Below, piece by piece: positions 43,511 through 51,390 of a stretch of 64,000 nucleotides of DNA. The number at the start of each line of letters is the position of its first letter. Within the stretch, counting starts at the first letter, position 1. The notes beneath the pieces are model-generated. The model was not told the DNA's origin and did not search any database. It worked only from the letters and a program-made list of their open reading frames with translations. Source of the stretch: Aequorivita aurantiaca (GTDB lineage Bacteria; Bacteroidota; Bacteroidia; Flavobacteriales; Flavobacteriaceae); contig NZ_JAUGQQ010000005.1 in NCBI RefSeq assembly GCF_030410135.1, positions 62,001 to 126,000 on the forward strand, written 5' to 3'. Made by a program: the position numbers and the translations under genes.

Positions 43511-44383
43511 TTAGGTAAGATGTTTTTGGGCCTTATAGGAGCTGCGCACCAATGCGCCACTTTCCACATGGCGGAATCCCATTTCTAAGCCAATGGTTTC
43601 ATATTTTTTAAATTGCTCCGGCGTGATAAATTCCTTTACCGGAAGGTGCTTTTTAGAAGGTTGCAGATATTGCCCAAGGGTTAGAATATCTAATCCAATG
43701 TTTTTTAAATCATGCATTGTTTGTAATACTTCTTCTTCCTTTTCGCCTAAGCCAAGCATAAGGCCACTCTTGGTTCGCGGCATCCCGGATTTTTTCAGAT
43801 AATTCAAAACCTCCAAACTTCGCTCATATTTTGCCTGTATCCTCACTTCACGGGTCAATCTTTTTACCGTTTCCATATTGTGGCTCACAACTTCAGGCTT
43901 CACAGCAATGATTCGATCAATGTTTCGGGTATTTCCCTGAAAGTCCGGAATTAGCGTTTCCAATGTGGTTTGGGGATTCATCCGTCGTATTGCCTTAATG
44001 GTTTCGGTCCAAATAATGGAACCCATGTCCTTCAAATCGTCGCGATCCACAGAGGTAATTACGGCGTGTTTTATGTTCATCAATTTTATGGAGCGCGCTA
44101 CTTTTTCGGGTTCCTCCCAATCTATAGTTTCCGGGCGGCCAGTTTTTACGCCGCAAAAACCGCAGGAACGGGTACAGATGTTTCCCAAAATCATAAAAGT
44201 TGCGGTACCTTCGCCCCAACATTCGCCCATATTGGGGCAACTGCCAGAGGTGCAGATTGTGTGAAGCTTATATTTTTCAACCACCCCACGAAGTTCAGTA
44301 TATTTTTTTCCGGTAGGAAGTTTAACGCGAATCCATTTTGGTTTCGGTTCGGGTTTTTGGAGTTCCAATGTTTCTGTGCTCAT
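43511..44383 (-). CDS. lipA: Lipoyl synthase
   Basis: 290 residues from the ATG at 44383 ([17 protein letters not shown]); the open frame upstream to 44443 passes through the -7 box and is discounted. Radical-SAM enzyme inserting two sulfurs into octanoyl-domains. Auxiliary cluster cysteines C44-x4-C49-x5-C55 and radical-SAM C70-x3-C74-x2-C77 (CTRSCGFC), plus the C-terminal RSSY motif that completes the auxiliary cluster. lipB is not in the window. Confidence 0.96.
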   Translation of the reverse strand: MSTETLELQKPEPKPKWIRVKLPTGKKYTELRGVVEKYKLHTICTSGSCPNMGECWGEGTATFMILGNICTRSCGFCGVKTGRPETIDWEEPEKVARSIKLMNIKHAVITSVDRDDLKDMGSIIWTETIKAIRRMNPQTTLETLIPDFQGNTRNIDRIIAVKPEVVSHNMETVKRLTREVRIQAKYERSLEVLNYLKKSGMPRTKSGLMLGLGEKEEEVLQTMHDLKNIGLDILTLGQYLQPSKKHLPVKEFITPEQFKKYETIGLEMGFRHVESGALVRSSYKAQKHLT

Positions 44384-44391
44384 AAGGGAAA

Positions 44392-44399
44392 CAAAAGTA
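44392..44399 (-). promoter_or_regulatory. -7 promoter box for lipA-gap
   Basis: Minus strand TACTTTTG matches TAnnTTTG, 8 bases upstream of the lipA ATG. Confidence 0.45.
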
Positions 44400-44517
44400 C
44401 GAAAATCAAATTCGAAAAGAATAAAAGAACCGAGAACAAACATTGAAAATTCATACCCAGAAAAAGATAAGGGATAAGCAGTAAAATGATAAGATTTTTG
44501 GAAAAACCGAAACTCGA

Positions 44518-45084
44518 TTAACTTTTCTGTGTAATAATTTCCGCCAATAGTTTTCTGGCGCGCAACAATCGTACTTTTACGTTATTTAAGGGCTCTTCAA
44601 GATTCTCAGAAATTTCGTTATAGCTCATTTCCTGAAAATACCGAAGATTTATTACCTCTTGGTAATGGGGTTTCAATTGTTTTATATACTGCAAAAGTTC
44701 CGCTAAGTTTTGCTCGGTTATCAATTTGTCCTCCGGCGTGGGTGAGTGGTCGGGAATTCTATGGACCTGTTCCTTGGAAGCATCGGTGGTATTGGAATAG
44801 ATAGATGCGTTTTTTTTGCGCGTCCTGTCTATTTGAATGTTTTTTGAAATAGTCACCAGCCAGGTAGAAAAAGTGTATTTTTCGTCAAAAGTTACGATTT
44901 TATCGAATGCTTTTGCAAATGTTTCAATAGTAATATCCTCGGCTTCGTGCTCGTTCCGAACTCTTTTTAGTTGAAATCCGAACACCTCGTTCCAATAATA
45001 ATCCAACAAAAACTTGAAAGCGCCCTGTTTTCCTTTTTTCGCCTTTTGAATTTGATGCGCTATTTCTTCCGAAGTTATTTCCAT
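44518..45084 (-). CDS. ECF-type RNA polymerase sigma factor
   Basis: 188 residues. Region 2: [37 protein letters not shown] and [17 protein letters not shown]; region 4: [19 protein letters not shown] then [14 protein letters not shown] (helix-turn-helix). Directs RNA polymerase to a small regulon. Its ATG overlaps the upstream glycosyltransferase gene by 10 bases, so it is translationally coupled to it. No anti-sigma gene is adjacent, so regulation may be transcriptional only. Confidence 0.92.
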   Translation of the reverse strand: MEITSEEIAHQIQKAKKGKQGAFKFLLDYYWNEVFGFQLKRVRNEHEAEDITIETFAKAFDKIVTFDEKYTFSTWLVTISKNIQIDRTRKKNASIYSNTTDASKEQVHRIPDHSPTPEDKLITEQNLAELLQYIKQLKPHYQEVINLRYFQEMSYNEISENLEEPLNNVKVRLLRARKLLAEIITQKS

Positions 45085-46169
45085 CGCGAGTTTTTTTCGC
45101 TGCTGTTGGAAATAAAGATACTTAATTGCGTGAAGATTAAAAATATTTCATACAATGGAATATAGGCAATCAAATCCTGCTCCCGCAGGTTTTTGGCGGC
45201 GTTGCCTAAAATGAGATATTGAGTACTAATTCGTAATAAAAAAATTGCGAGCCCAAAACTCCAATAATCAGTGCATAAACTAATCGGGGCCAACACCCAA
45301 AACAGGAGATTGGTCAAAAAAAATAGTCCTAAAACAAGACGATGTTTAGGCTTATAAAGTTTTGCCGTGCTATAATGCCGCTTTTTTTGAAGGTGCCATT
45401 TTTGCTTCTTTTTCTTCGGATAGGAATAGGTAAAGGCTTCCGGTTCTATGGCAATTGCTACGTTTTTGGCAGTGGCGGCCTCGTTCACAAAAAGATCGTC
45501 ATCGCCGGAAGGTACTTTTATGTGACTCATAAAACCTTTATTTTCGTAATAAAGATTAGAGGTATAAGCTAAATTTCGGCCCACGCCCATATATGGATTT
45601 CCTGCCTTGGCGTATGAAAAATATTGCACAGCCGTCAAAAAAGTTTCGAAACGGATTAGTTTATTCAAAAATCCGGCTTGTTTTTCATATGCGCCATAAC
45701 CCAGCACCAATTGTTTTTCATCAGAGAATTTTGACGTCATTAATCCTAACCAATCTGCCGAGGCGGGATAACAATCTGCATCGGTGAAAATTAGTCGCGT
45801 GTTTTTTGCGCGTTTAATTCCCAGGGTCAGGGCATATTTTTTATTGGCCCAAAAAGCCTCGTTGTTTTTTACGTTAACAATTTGAATACGCGGATCCTTT
45901 TCAGCAAATGCTTCCATAACTTCCAAAGTTTCATCAACGGAAGCATCATTTATGAGAATTATTTCAAAACTAAAATACCGTTGTTGCTGCCACTGCGGGA
46001 TATGTTTCTTTAAATTTTCAGCTTCGTTTTTGGCACATACAATTAATGATACCGGAAATTTCTCAACAATCTTTTTTTCCGAAGGTTTTAAAAAAGCAAT
46101 TTTCGAGAAGAAGAAATAATAAGCACAGTTTATCAGCGCTACAGCGCCGAAAACGTATAGTAACACCAT
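45075..46169 (-). CDS. Family 2 glycosyltransferase, membrane-associated
   Basis: 364 residues. One N-terminal helix (about 2-17), then a GT-A domain: SLIVCAKNEAENL, LINDASVDET, FTDADCYP (DxD), GDDDLFVN and the late KKRHYSTA, followed by three hydrophobic segments (about 285-345). Likely adds sugars to a lipid-linked acceptor at the inner membrane. Overlaps the sigma factor gene by 10 bases. Substrate unknown. Confidence 0.9.
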   Translation of the reverse strand: MVLLYVFGAVALINCAYYFFFSKIAFLKPSEKKIVEKFPVSLIVCAKNEAENLKKHIPQWQQQRYFSFEIILINDASVDETLEVMEAFAEKDPRIQIVNVKNNEAFWANKKYALTLGIKRAKNTRLIFTDADCYPASADWLGLMTSKFSDEKQLVLGYGAYEKQAGFLNKLIRFETFLTAVQYFSYAKAGNPYMGVGRNLAYTSNLYYENKGFMSHIKVPSGDDDLFVNEAATAKNVAIAIEPEAFTYSYPKKKKQKWHLQKKRHYSTAKLYKPKHRLVLGLFFLTNLLFWVLAPISLCTDYWSFGLAIFLLRISTQYLILGNAAKNLREQDLIAYIPLYEIFLIFTQLSIFISNSSEKNSRWK

Positions 46170-46241
46170 AAAAATTTACGATTGTAGATGGACAATTGTA
46201 GGTTGGATTTGTTCGTGGTATGGGATTTTATTTTCTGGCAC

Positions 46242-46454
46242 TTATTGCTTCAGTTGGTGGCTATCCTCAGCACAATTTTCAAACTGGTCCGGAGTTTTTC
46301 CGCAAAAACCACAGGCTTCGCCTTCCTGATTTAAGAATGGACTTTGGCTGGCGCAGGTTCCGGCAAATTTTCCATCCTTTTTTGCCCATAATTTTATAGC
46401 TATTCCGGCAACGGCAATTAATAATAAAGCCAATGTAATTAATAGAAGTTTCAT
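46242..46454 (-). CDS. Small cysteine-rich membrane protein, NqrM-like
   Basis: 70 residues. One N-terminal helix (LLLITLALLLIAVAGIAIKLW), then GKFAGTC33-AS and ACGFC (two Cys) and a final ENC. The layout, one helix plus a G-[ST]-C and a Cys cluster, resembles NqrM (DUF539), the iron-delivery factor of Na+-NQR, but the cysteine spacing differs from the Vibrio protein; the match is suggestive only. In flavobacteria such genes are usually labelled membrane or secreted protein. A -7 box lies 17 bases upstream. Confidence 0.72.
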   Translation of the reverse strand: MKLLLITLALLLIAVAGIAIKLWAKKDGKFAGTCASQSPFLNQEGEACGFCGKTPDQFENCAEDSHQLKQ

Positions 46455-46471
46455 GTCTTTTATTTAGAGTG

Positions 46472-46479
46472 CAAAAATA
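46472..46479 (-). promoter_or_regulatory. -7 promoter box for NqrM-like gene
   Basis: Minus strand TATTTTTG matches TAnnTTTG, 17 bases upstream of the ATG at 46454. Confidence 0.42.
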
Positions 46480-46544
46480 CAATCTTTATCATTGTTTTGC
46501 TTGGAATTTAAGTATTTTTAGCCCCACTTTTAAATAATTTAACC

Positions 46545-47168
46545 ATGCCAAAAACAATATCTTTTTTAATCCTTTTATTCCTAATTCTCACAACATTTTC
46601 GTGCAAAAATGATACACTTGAAAGCGCAGAAAGTAAAATTGAAACAACTGCAGAACCAGAAAGTAAAGCGCCCGTAAAAAGGGCTCCCAAAAAGGATTTG
46701 ACCGCCGAGGATATTGCCATAATAAAGAGTGTTATGTCCCGGATAATGACAGAGCCGCAGCTAAAAAAATATGCAAGTTATCTGGTAACCGCAGAAATGG
46801 GAACCATGCTTTCAGAGGAAAAAGGGCCATTTACCATTTTTGCTCCCACAAACCTAGCCTTGGGTACTCTTTCAGGTGATAGAGCGCGATTTTTTGCTTC
46901 CCCGGAAAATAAACCAAAATTGGAGGAAATGTTAAAAAGTTATATAGTTCCCGAAAAAATTGATACCGAAGCGCTCCTAAAAACCATTGCTAAAAACGGG
47001 AGGGCAAAGCTAAAAACCATTGACGGCCAAACACTAATAGCCACAAAATCTGGCGAAGAAATTATTATTTCCAACGGTATGGGCACTTCAGTCAAAGTAA
47101 TAAAAGGTGGTATTGAAGCCTCCAATGGGGTGGTTTATGTTGTGGATGGGTTATTGCCGACAAATTAA
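46545..47168 (+). CDS. Fasciclin-domain lipoprotein
   Basis: 207 residues. Lipobox LTTFS-C20, an Ala/Glu/Lys-rich linker, then one fasciclin (FAS1) domain: GPFTIFAPTNLAL near residue 97, LEEMLKSYIVPEK, KTIDGQTL, and VYVVDGLLPTN at the end. FAS1 domains mediate cell-surface adhesion. Convergent with murB, overlapping by 4 bases. Predicted envelope location. Confidence 0.88.
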   Translation: MPKTISFLILLFLILTTFSCKNDTLESAESKIETTAEPESKAPVKRAPKKDLTAEDIAIIKSVMSRIMTEPQLKKYASYLVTAEMGTMLSEEKGPFTIFAPTNLALGTLSGDRARFFASPENKPKLEEMLKSYIVPEKIDTEALLKTIAKNGRAKLKTIDGQTLIATKSGEEIIISNGMGTSVKVIKGGIEASNGVVYVVDGLLPTN

Positions 47169-48178
47169 AAAACATTCACTTCCGGGTCAATAAAAATTCC
47201 GGTTAATTCCTTTACTTTTTTTTGGATTTCCATCGCCAGTTTCCAAATTTCCTGGCCGGTGGCGTTCCCATAATTTACCAAAACCAGGGCCTGGTTTTTG
47301 TGCACGCCCGCATCACCGAAACGTGTGCCTTTAAATCCGGCGTTTTCAATTAGCCAGCCAGCGGGAATTTTAAATTCATTTGGGGAAACTTCATAAAATG
47401 GAGCTCCCGGAAAATTTCTTCTAAATTCCTGAAATGTTTCTGCGTCAATCACTGGATTTTTGAAAAAACTGCCACTGTTTCCCAGCACTTTTGGGTCGGG
47501 AAGTTTTGATTGTCGAATGGCAATCACCGCTTCTGAAATATCTTTGATTGTGGGTTTTTCAATATCTTTTTCAGCTAATATCTTTTGAATATCGCCGTAG
47601 AAAACACTTATTCTATGATTATTTTTTGTTAGCCGAAAGGTTACACTGGTGATAATATATTTTCCCTTTGCCTCATTTTTGAAAATGGAATTTCTATATT
47701 CAAAAGCGCATTCTTCCTTGGTGAATTCTCTTTCTTTAAAGGTTTCAATTTCAGCTGTGCGGCAGCTTTCAAAAGTGTCTTTCAGTTCAACACCGTAAGC
47801 TCCAATGTTTTGGATGGGGGCCGTGCCAACGTTTCCGGGAATCAACGACAGGTTTTCCAAACCGCCAAAGTTGTTTTCGATGCAATATTGAACAAACTCG
47901 TGCCAGTTTTCACCGGCCATTGCCTTTACTAAAACTTCGGTTTCGGTTTCTTCAATTATTTCAATTCCCTTTAAATTTATGTGAAGCACAAAAGCGTCCA
48001 AATTCCCGGTGAGCAACATATTGCTGCCGCCGCCCAGAAGGAAAAGTTCTTCGGAAGGTTTTTGTGATAGTACTTGTTTCAGTTCATCAACAGTTTCAAC
48101 TGAAACAAAATAGCGGGCGATGCAATCTATTCCAAAGGTATTGTATTTTTTGAGCGATTTGTGTTCCTCAATTTGCAT
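47165..48178 (-). CDS. murB: UDP-N-acetylenolpyruvoylglucosamine reductase
   Basis: 337 residues from the ATG at 48178, which overlaps the upstream aminotransferase stop (TGATG); a TTG one codon earlier is also in frame. FAD-binding LLGGGSNMLL, IPGNVGTAPIQNIGAYG, YRNSIFK, the catalytic Ser in NSGSFFKNP, AGWLIENAGFKG and the terminal IDPEV Glu are all present. Reduces enolpyruvyl-UDP-GlcNAc in peptidoglycan synthesis. The long YGDIQKILAE insertion marks it as the type I form. Confidence 0.95.
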   Translation of the reverse strand: MQIEEHKSLKKYNTFGIDCIARYFVSVETVDELKQVLSQKPSEELFLLGGGSNMLLTGNLDAFVLHINLKGIEIIEETETEVLVKAMAGENWHEFVQYCIENNFGGLENLSLIPGNVGTAPIQNIGAYGVELKDTFESCRTAEIETFKEREFTKEECAFEYRNSIFKNEAKGKYIITSVTFRLTKNNHRISVFYGDIQKILAEKDIEKPTIKDISEAVIAIRQSKLPDPKVLGNSGSFFKNPVIDAETFQEFRRNFPGAPFYEVSPNEFKIPAGWLIENAGFKGTRFGDAGVHKNQALVLVNYGNATGQEIWKLAMEIQKKVKELTGIFIDPEVNVF

Positions 48179-49368
48179 CAATCCTTATATTTTTGAAGCG
48201 CTATTTTTAGGATTTCCACCGCTCGAATAAGGCTCTCCTTTTTCAAAACATATGCAATGCGAACTTGGTTCAAACCCACTCCCGGACTGGAATAAAAGCC
48301 TGCTGCCGGAGCGACCATAATAGTCTCGCCATTATCGTCAAATTCTTCCAAAAGCCATTGCGCAAAGGCGTCACTGTTTTTCACGGGAAGTTGCACGATA
48401 CAGTAAAATGCTCCTTTTGGTTCGCCAACCTGCACGCCGGGAATGGCCTTTAAAGCAGCGACCAACGTGTTTCTGCGGTCTTGATATTCTGTAATTACTT
48501 CATCAAAATAACTCTGCGGCGTTTGTAAAGCAGCTTCGCTTGCAATCTGGGCGAAAGTTGGCGGACTCAATCGCGCTTGGGCGAATTTTAGAGCGGTAGC
48601 TATAACCTGCTTATTTTTTGAGACCAAACAGCCTATTCGCGCGCCGCACATACTATATCTTTTCGAAACCGAATCAATTATAATTCCGTTTTCTGCCAAA
48701 CTTTCCTCTTCAAGAATGGAGTAATGTTTTGAGCCGTCGTATGTGAATTCTCTATAAACTTCATCGGCCACCAAAAAGAGATCGTGTTTCTTTACAATTT
48801 GTGCCAACGACTGTATTTCTTCTTTTGAATAAAGGTATCCCGTGGGATTTCCCGGATTGCAAATAAGAATTGCCTTGGTTTTTGGGGTAATCAGTTTTTC
48901 AAATTCCGAAATGGGAGGTAGGGCGAAATTGTCTTCAATTTTAGAAATAACGGGTACAATCTTAACGTCAGAAGCAGTTGCGAAACCGTTGTAGTTTGCA
49001 TAGAATGGCTCGGGAATAATTATTTCATCATCCGCATCGGCAATACTTCCCATTGCAAAAAGCAAGGCTTCGCTTCCGCCAGTGGTAACGATAATATCAT
49101 TTGCTTCCACCGGAATATTATTTTTATGATAATATTTCGCAATTTTTTCGCGGTACTCCTGAGAGCCTTCGGAACGGGTATAGGCAAGAATTTCCAAATG
49201 GTGATTTGCCACTGCCTCCATCGCGATTTCAGGCGATTTTATATCCGGCTGCCCTATGTTGAGGTGGTAAACGGTTTTGTTTGCTTTATAAGCTTTTTCG
49301 GCGTACGGAACCAATTTTCGGATGGGTGATTCCGGCATGTTTTTTCCTTTGTGAGAAACTGAAGGCAT
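48178..49368 (-). CDS. PLP-dependent class I/II aminotransferase
   Basis: 396 residues. Fold type I signatures: LNIGQPDIKSP, TTGGSEALLFA, CNPGNPTGYLY, LVADEVYREF and the Schiff-base lysine in DSVSKRYSMCGARIG. Likely an aspartate- or aromatic-aminotransferase-type enzyme; the exact amino-acid specificity cannot be read. Translationally coupled to murB by the TGATG overlap. Confidence 0.91.
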   Translation of the reverse strand: MPSVSHKGKNMPESPIRKLVPYAEKAYKANKTVYHLNIGQPDIKSPEIAMEAVANHHLEILAYTRSEGSQEYREKIAKYYHKNNIPVEANDIIVTTGGSEALLFAMGSIADADDEIIIPEPFYANYNGFATASDVKIVPVISKIEDNFALPPISEFEKLITPKTKAILICNPGNPTGYLYSKEEIQSLAQIVKKHDLFLVADEVYREFTYDGSKHYSILEEESLAENGIIIDSVSKRYSMCGARIGCLVSKNKQVIATALKFAQARLSPPTFAQIASEAALQTPQSYFDEVITEYQDRRNTLVAALKAIPGVQVGEPKGAFYCIVQLPVKNSDAFAQWLLEEFDDNGETIMVAPAAGFYSSPGVGLNQVRIAYVLKKESLIRAVEILKIALQKYKD

Positions 49369-49483
49369 AATAAAAATATTTGCCGCAAAGTTGCAAAATA
49401 TATTTATAATTCCACTGCCCCGTTATAACATTCACCTTTTTTTTATATCTTCAAAAGTTTTTCAATTTAATCCTCAATAATAA

Positions 49484-50812
49484 TTGCGCAAGTCTTTGAT
49501 TTTGCTTATTCTAGTTAGCTTTTGTGCCGGTGTTTCGGCACAATCTGGCTTCTTTTTGCAAGGCGGTAAAAAAAAGGATCGAATCCCGTTTCGATTGGTA
49601 AACAATCTGCCAATAATTGAGGTTGAAATAAATGGCACCCCTCTATCCTTCATTCTTGATACCGGCGTTAAATCTACAATTTTATTTAGTTTGGAGGCGG
49701 CCGACAGTGTTCAACTACGTAATACCTCGCCGGTGCAGTTACAGGGCTTGGGCTCTGGCGGCGCAGTTGAGGCACTAAAAAGTTTAAACAATAAAGTAAA
49801 GGTTGGCAATGTTCTGGATTGGGATCACGAACTGTATATAATTTTTGATAGCTCCCTCAATTTTTCACCCCGAATGGGAATTCCAATTCACGGTATTCTG
49901 GGAAATGAATTTTTTCAGAATTTCATTGTGAAGATCAGCTATTCTTCAGAATCCATAACCGTTTTTGATCCGAAAAAATATCCATTGAAATCATGCAGAA
50001 AATGTGAGGATCTTCAATTGAATTTTGTTGGGAGCAAACCATATATTTCCTTAGAAGTAGTTTCGGGAGAAGAGATTGAGGAAGTAAAATTGCTGGTTGA
50101 TTCGGGTTCCAGTGATGTTATTTGGCTATTTGATGATTATGATTTTATAAAGGAAACCCCGAAAAATTATTTTAAGGATTTTTTGGGGCTGGGGCTTAGC
50201 GGAAATATATATGGCAAGCGCGCCCAAATTCCGGAACTTCGAGTTGGCCGATATACTTTAAATGAAGTAAATACCTCCTTTCCGGAAGAAGACGCCATTT
50301 TAAAAGCTAGATATTATCAGGATCGTGATGGTAGTGTTGGCGGTGGATTTTTAAATAGGTTTACGGTTACTTTTGATTATGGAAATAAGGTTGTTCGCTT
50401 TAAGAAGAATCATAAATTCAATGACTCATTCAATTATAATATGAGTGGATTAACCATTGAACATCAGGGTATGGAACTGGTAAAAGAGGAAAGACAAGCG
50501 GCGGTAAATTCTAACAAAGCAAATGAAAACGATAATTTTACACGAAACAGCGTGTCCATTACCACTGAAGTTCATTTTACCTTGGTCCCAAAATATGTTG
50601 TGGCCGATGTTCGTGAAGGTTCTCCTGCTGCCTTGGCGGGAATTGAGAAGAACGATGAAATAATAAGCATTAATGGCAAACCTAGCCATCAATATGAGCT
50701 TTACCAGCTAATAGAAATGTTCTCTACCGATGAAGGAAAACGAATTTATATTGAATATAGAAGAGGGTCGTTAACAAATAGAGTAAAAATTTTTCTTAAA
50801 AGTGTATTCTAA
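49484..50812 (+). CDS. Exported retropepsin-like aspartic protease with PDZ domain
   Basis: 442 residues. The start is a TTG at 49484: a TAA stop lies immediately upstream in frame, and the signal peptide (RKSLILLILVSFCAGVSAQ) follows directly. Two retropepsin-like halves carry FILDTGVKSTI (D-T-G near residue 59) and LLVDSGSSDVIWLF (near 205), so both catalytic aspartates lie in one chain. A PDZ domain occupies about 355-440 (VADVREGSPAALAGIEKNDEIISINGK). Predicted periplasmic or surface protease; target unknown. Confidence 0.87.
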   Translation: MRKSLILLILVSFCAGVSAQSGFFLQGGKKKDRIPFRLVNNLPIIEVEINGTPLSFILDTGVKSTILFSLEAADSVQLRNTSPVQLQGLGSGGAVEALKSLNNKVKVGNVLDWDHELYIIFDSSLNFSPRMGIPIHGILGNEFFQNFIVKISYSSESITVFDPKKYPLKSCRKCEDLQLNFVGSKPYISLEVVSGEEIEEVKLLVDSGSSDVIWLFDDYDFIKETPKNYFKDFLGLGLSGNIYGKRAQIPELRVGRYTLNEVNTSFPEEDAILKARYYQDRDGSVGGGFLNRFTVTFDYGNKVVRFKKNHKFNDSFNYNMSGLTIEHQGMELVKEERQAAVNSNKANENDNFTRNSVSITTEVHFTLVPKYVVADVREGSPAALAGIEKNDEIISINGKPSHQYELYQLIEMFSTDEGKRIYIEYRRGSLTNRVKIFLKSVF

Positions 50813-50818
50813 AAAAAA

Positions 50819-50844
50819 CCGGTCCAAACATTCGTTTGGACCGG
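50819..50844 (-). terminator. Terminator after DUF1573 gene
   Basis: Stem CCGGTCCAAA / TTTGGACCGG with loop CATTCG; the minus strand continues into eight T, 23 bases past the stop at 50867. It may also stop the plus-strand protease gene, ending 7 bases away. Confidence 0.9.
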
Positions 50845-50866
50845 AGTATCTTTAATGGAAATTTAT

Positions 50867-51262
50867 TTAACTTTTTTCCAACACACTGCTGGATTCACCC
50901 ATTACTTCACCTTTAATTTTTAAGGCTACCATAGGTTCACTGGCGTTGGAATATACAGTAACGGTCTTTCTAATTGGACCCACTCGATTGGTGTCATATT
51001 TCACCTCAATAGAGCTACTGGCTCCTGGAGCAATAGGGCCATTCGGTTTTTTCGGGACAGTGCAGCCACAGCTTGACTTAACGTCACTAATAATAAGTGG
51101 GGCGTCACCAGTATTTGTAAATTCGAAAACACGAACACCATCACTTCCTTTTGCGATACTGCCGTAATCCACGGTGTCTTCCTTAAAACTAATTTTGGCT
51201 TGTTGCGCCTGCGCGGTAAATCCGATAAAGGCAACTAGAGCCATAAGAGCTAATTTTTTCAT
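50867..51262 (-). CDS. DUF1573 exported protein
   Basis: 131 residues. Signal peptide (LALMALVAFIGFTAQAQ), then an immunoglobulin-like DUF1573 domain: DTVDYGSIAKGSDGVRVFEFTN, the conserved SSCGCTVP, APGASSSIEVKYDT, and VYSNASEP. Family is widespread in Bacteroidota; role unknown, possibly an envelope binding module. Convergent with the protease gene. Confidence 0.88.
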   Translation of the reverse strand: MKKLALMALVAFIGFTAQAQQAKISFKEDTVDYGSIAKGSDGVRVFEFTNTGDAPLIISDVKSSCGCTVPKKPNGPIAPGASSSIEVKYDTNRVGPIRKTVTVYSNASEPMVALKIKGEVMGESSSVLEKS

Positions 51263-51352
51263 GATTTTGTGGTTTTAATGATTGCTAAAGTAGATAACTT
51301 TTGAACAACAAGCAAAATATCTTATTCACTTTTATTATCCTTTAGATATATT

Positions 51353-51360
51353 TACTTTTG
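51353..51360 (+). promoter_or_regulatory. -7 promoter box for valS
   Basis: TACTTTTG matches TAnnTTTG, 30 bases upstream of the ATG at 51391. It overlaps an alternative TTG start (51358-51360), which is therefore unlikely to be used. Confidence 0.48.
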
Positions 51361-51390
51361 CAACACATTTCTCAAATACCAGACCAAAGT

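Noticed and set aside
51358-51390. Longer valS start (TTG at 51358)
   Set aside because: The TTG is the end of the TACTTTTG promoter box; ATG at 51391 is normal for ValRS.
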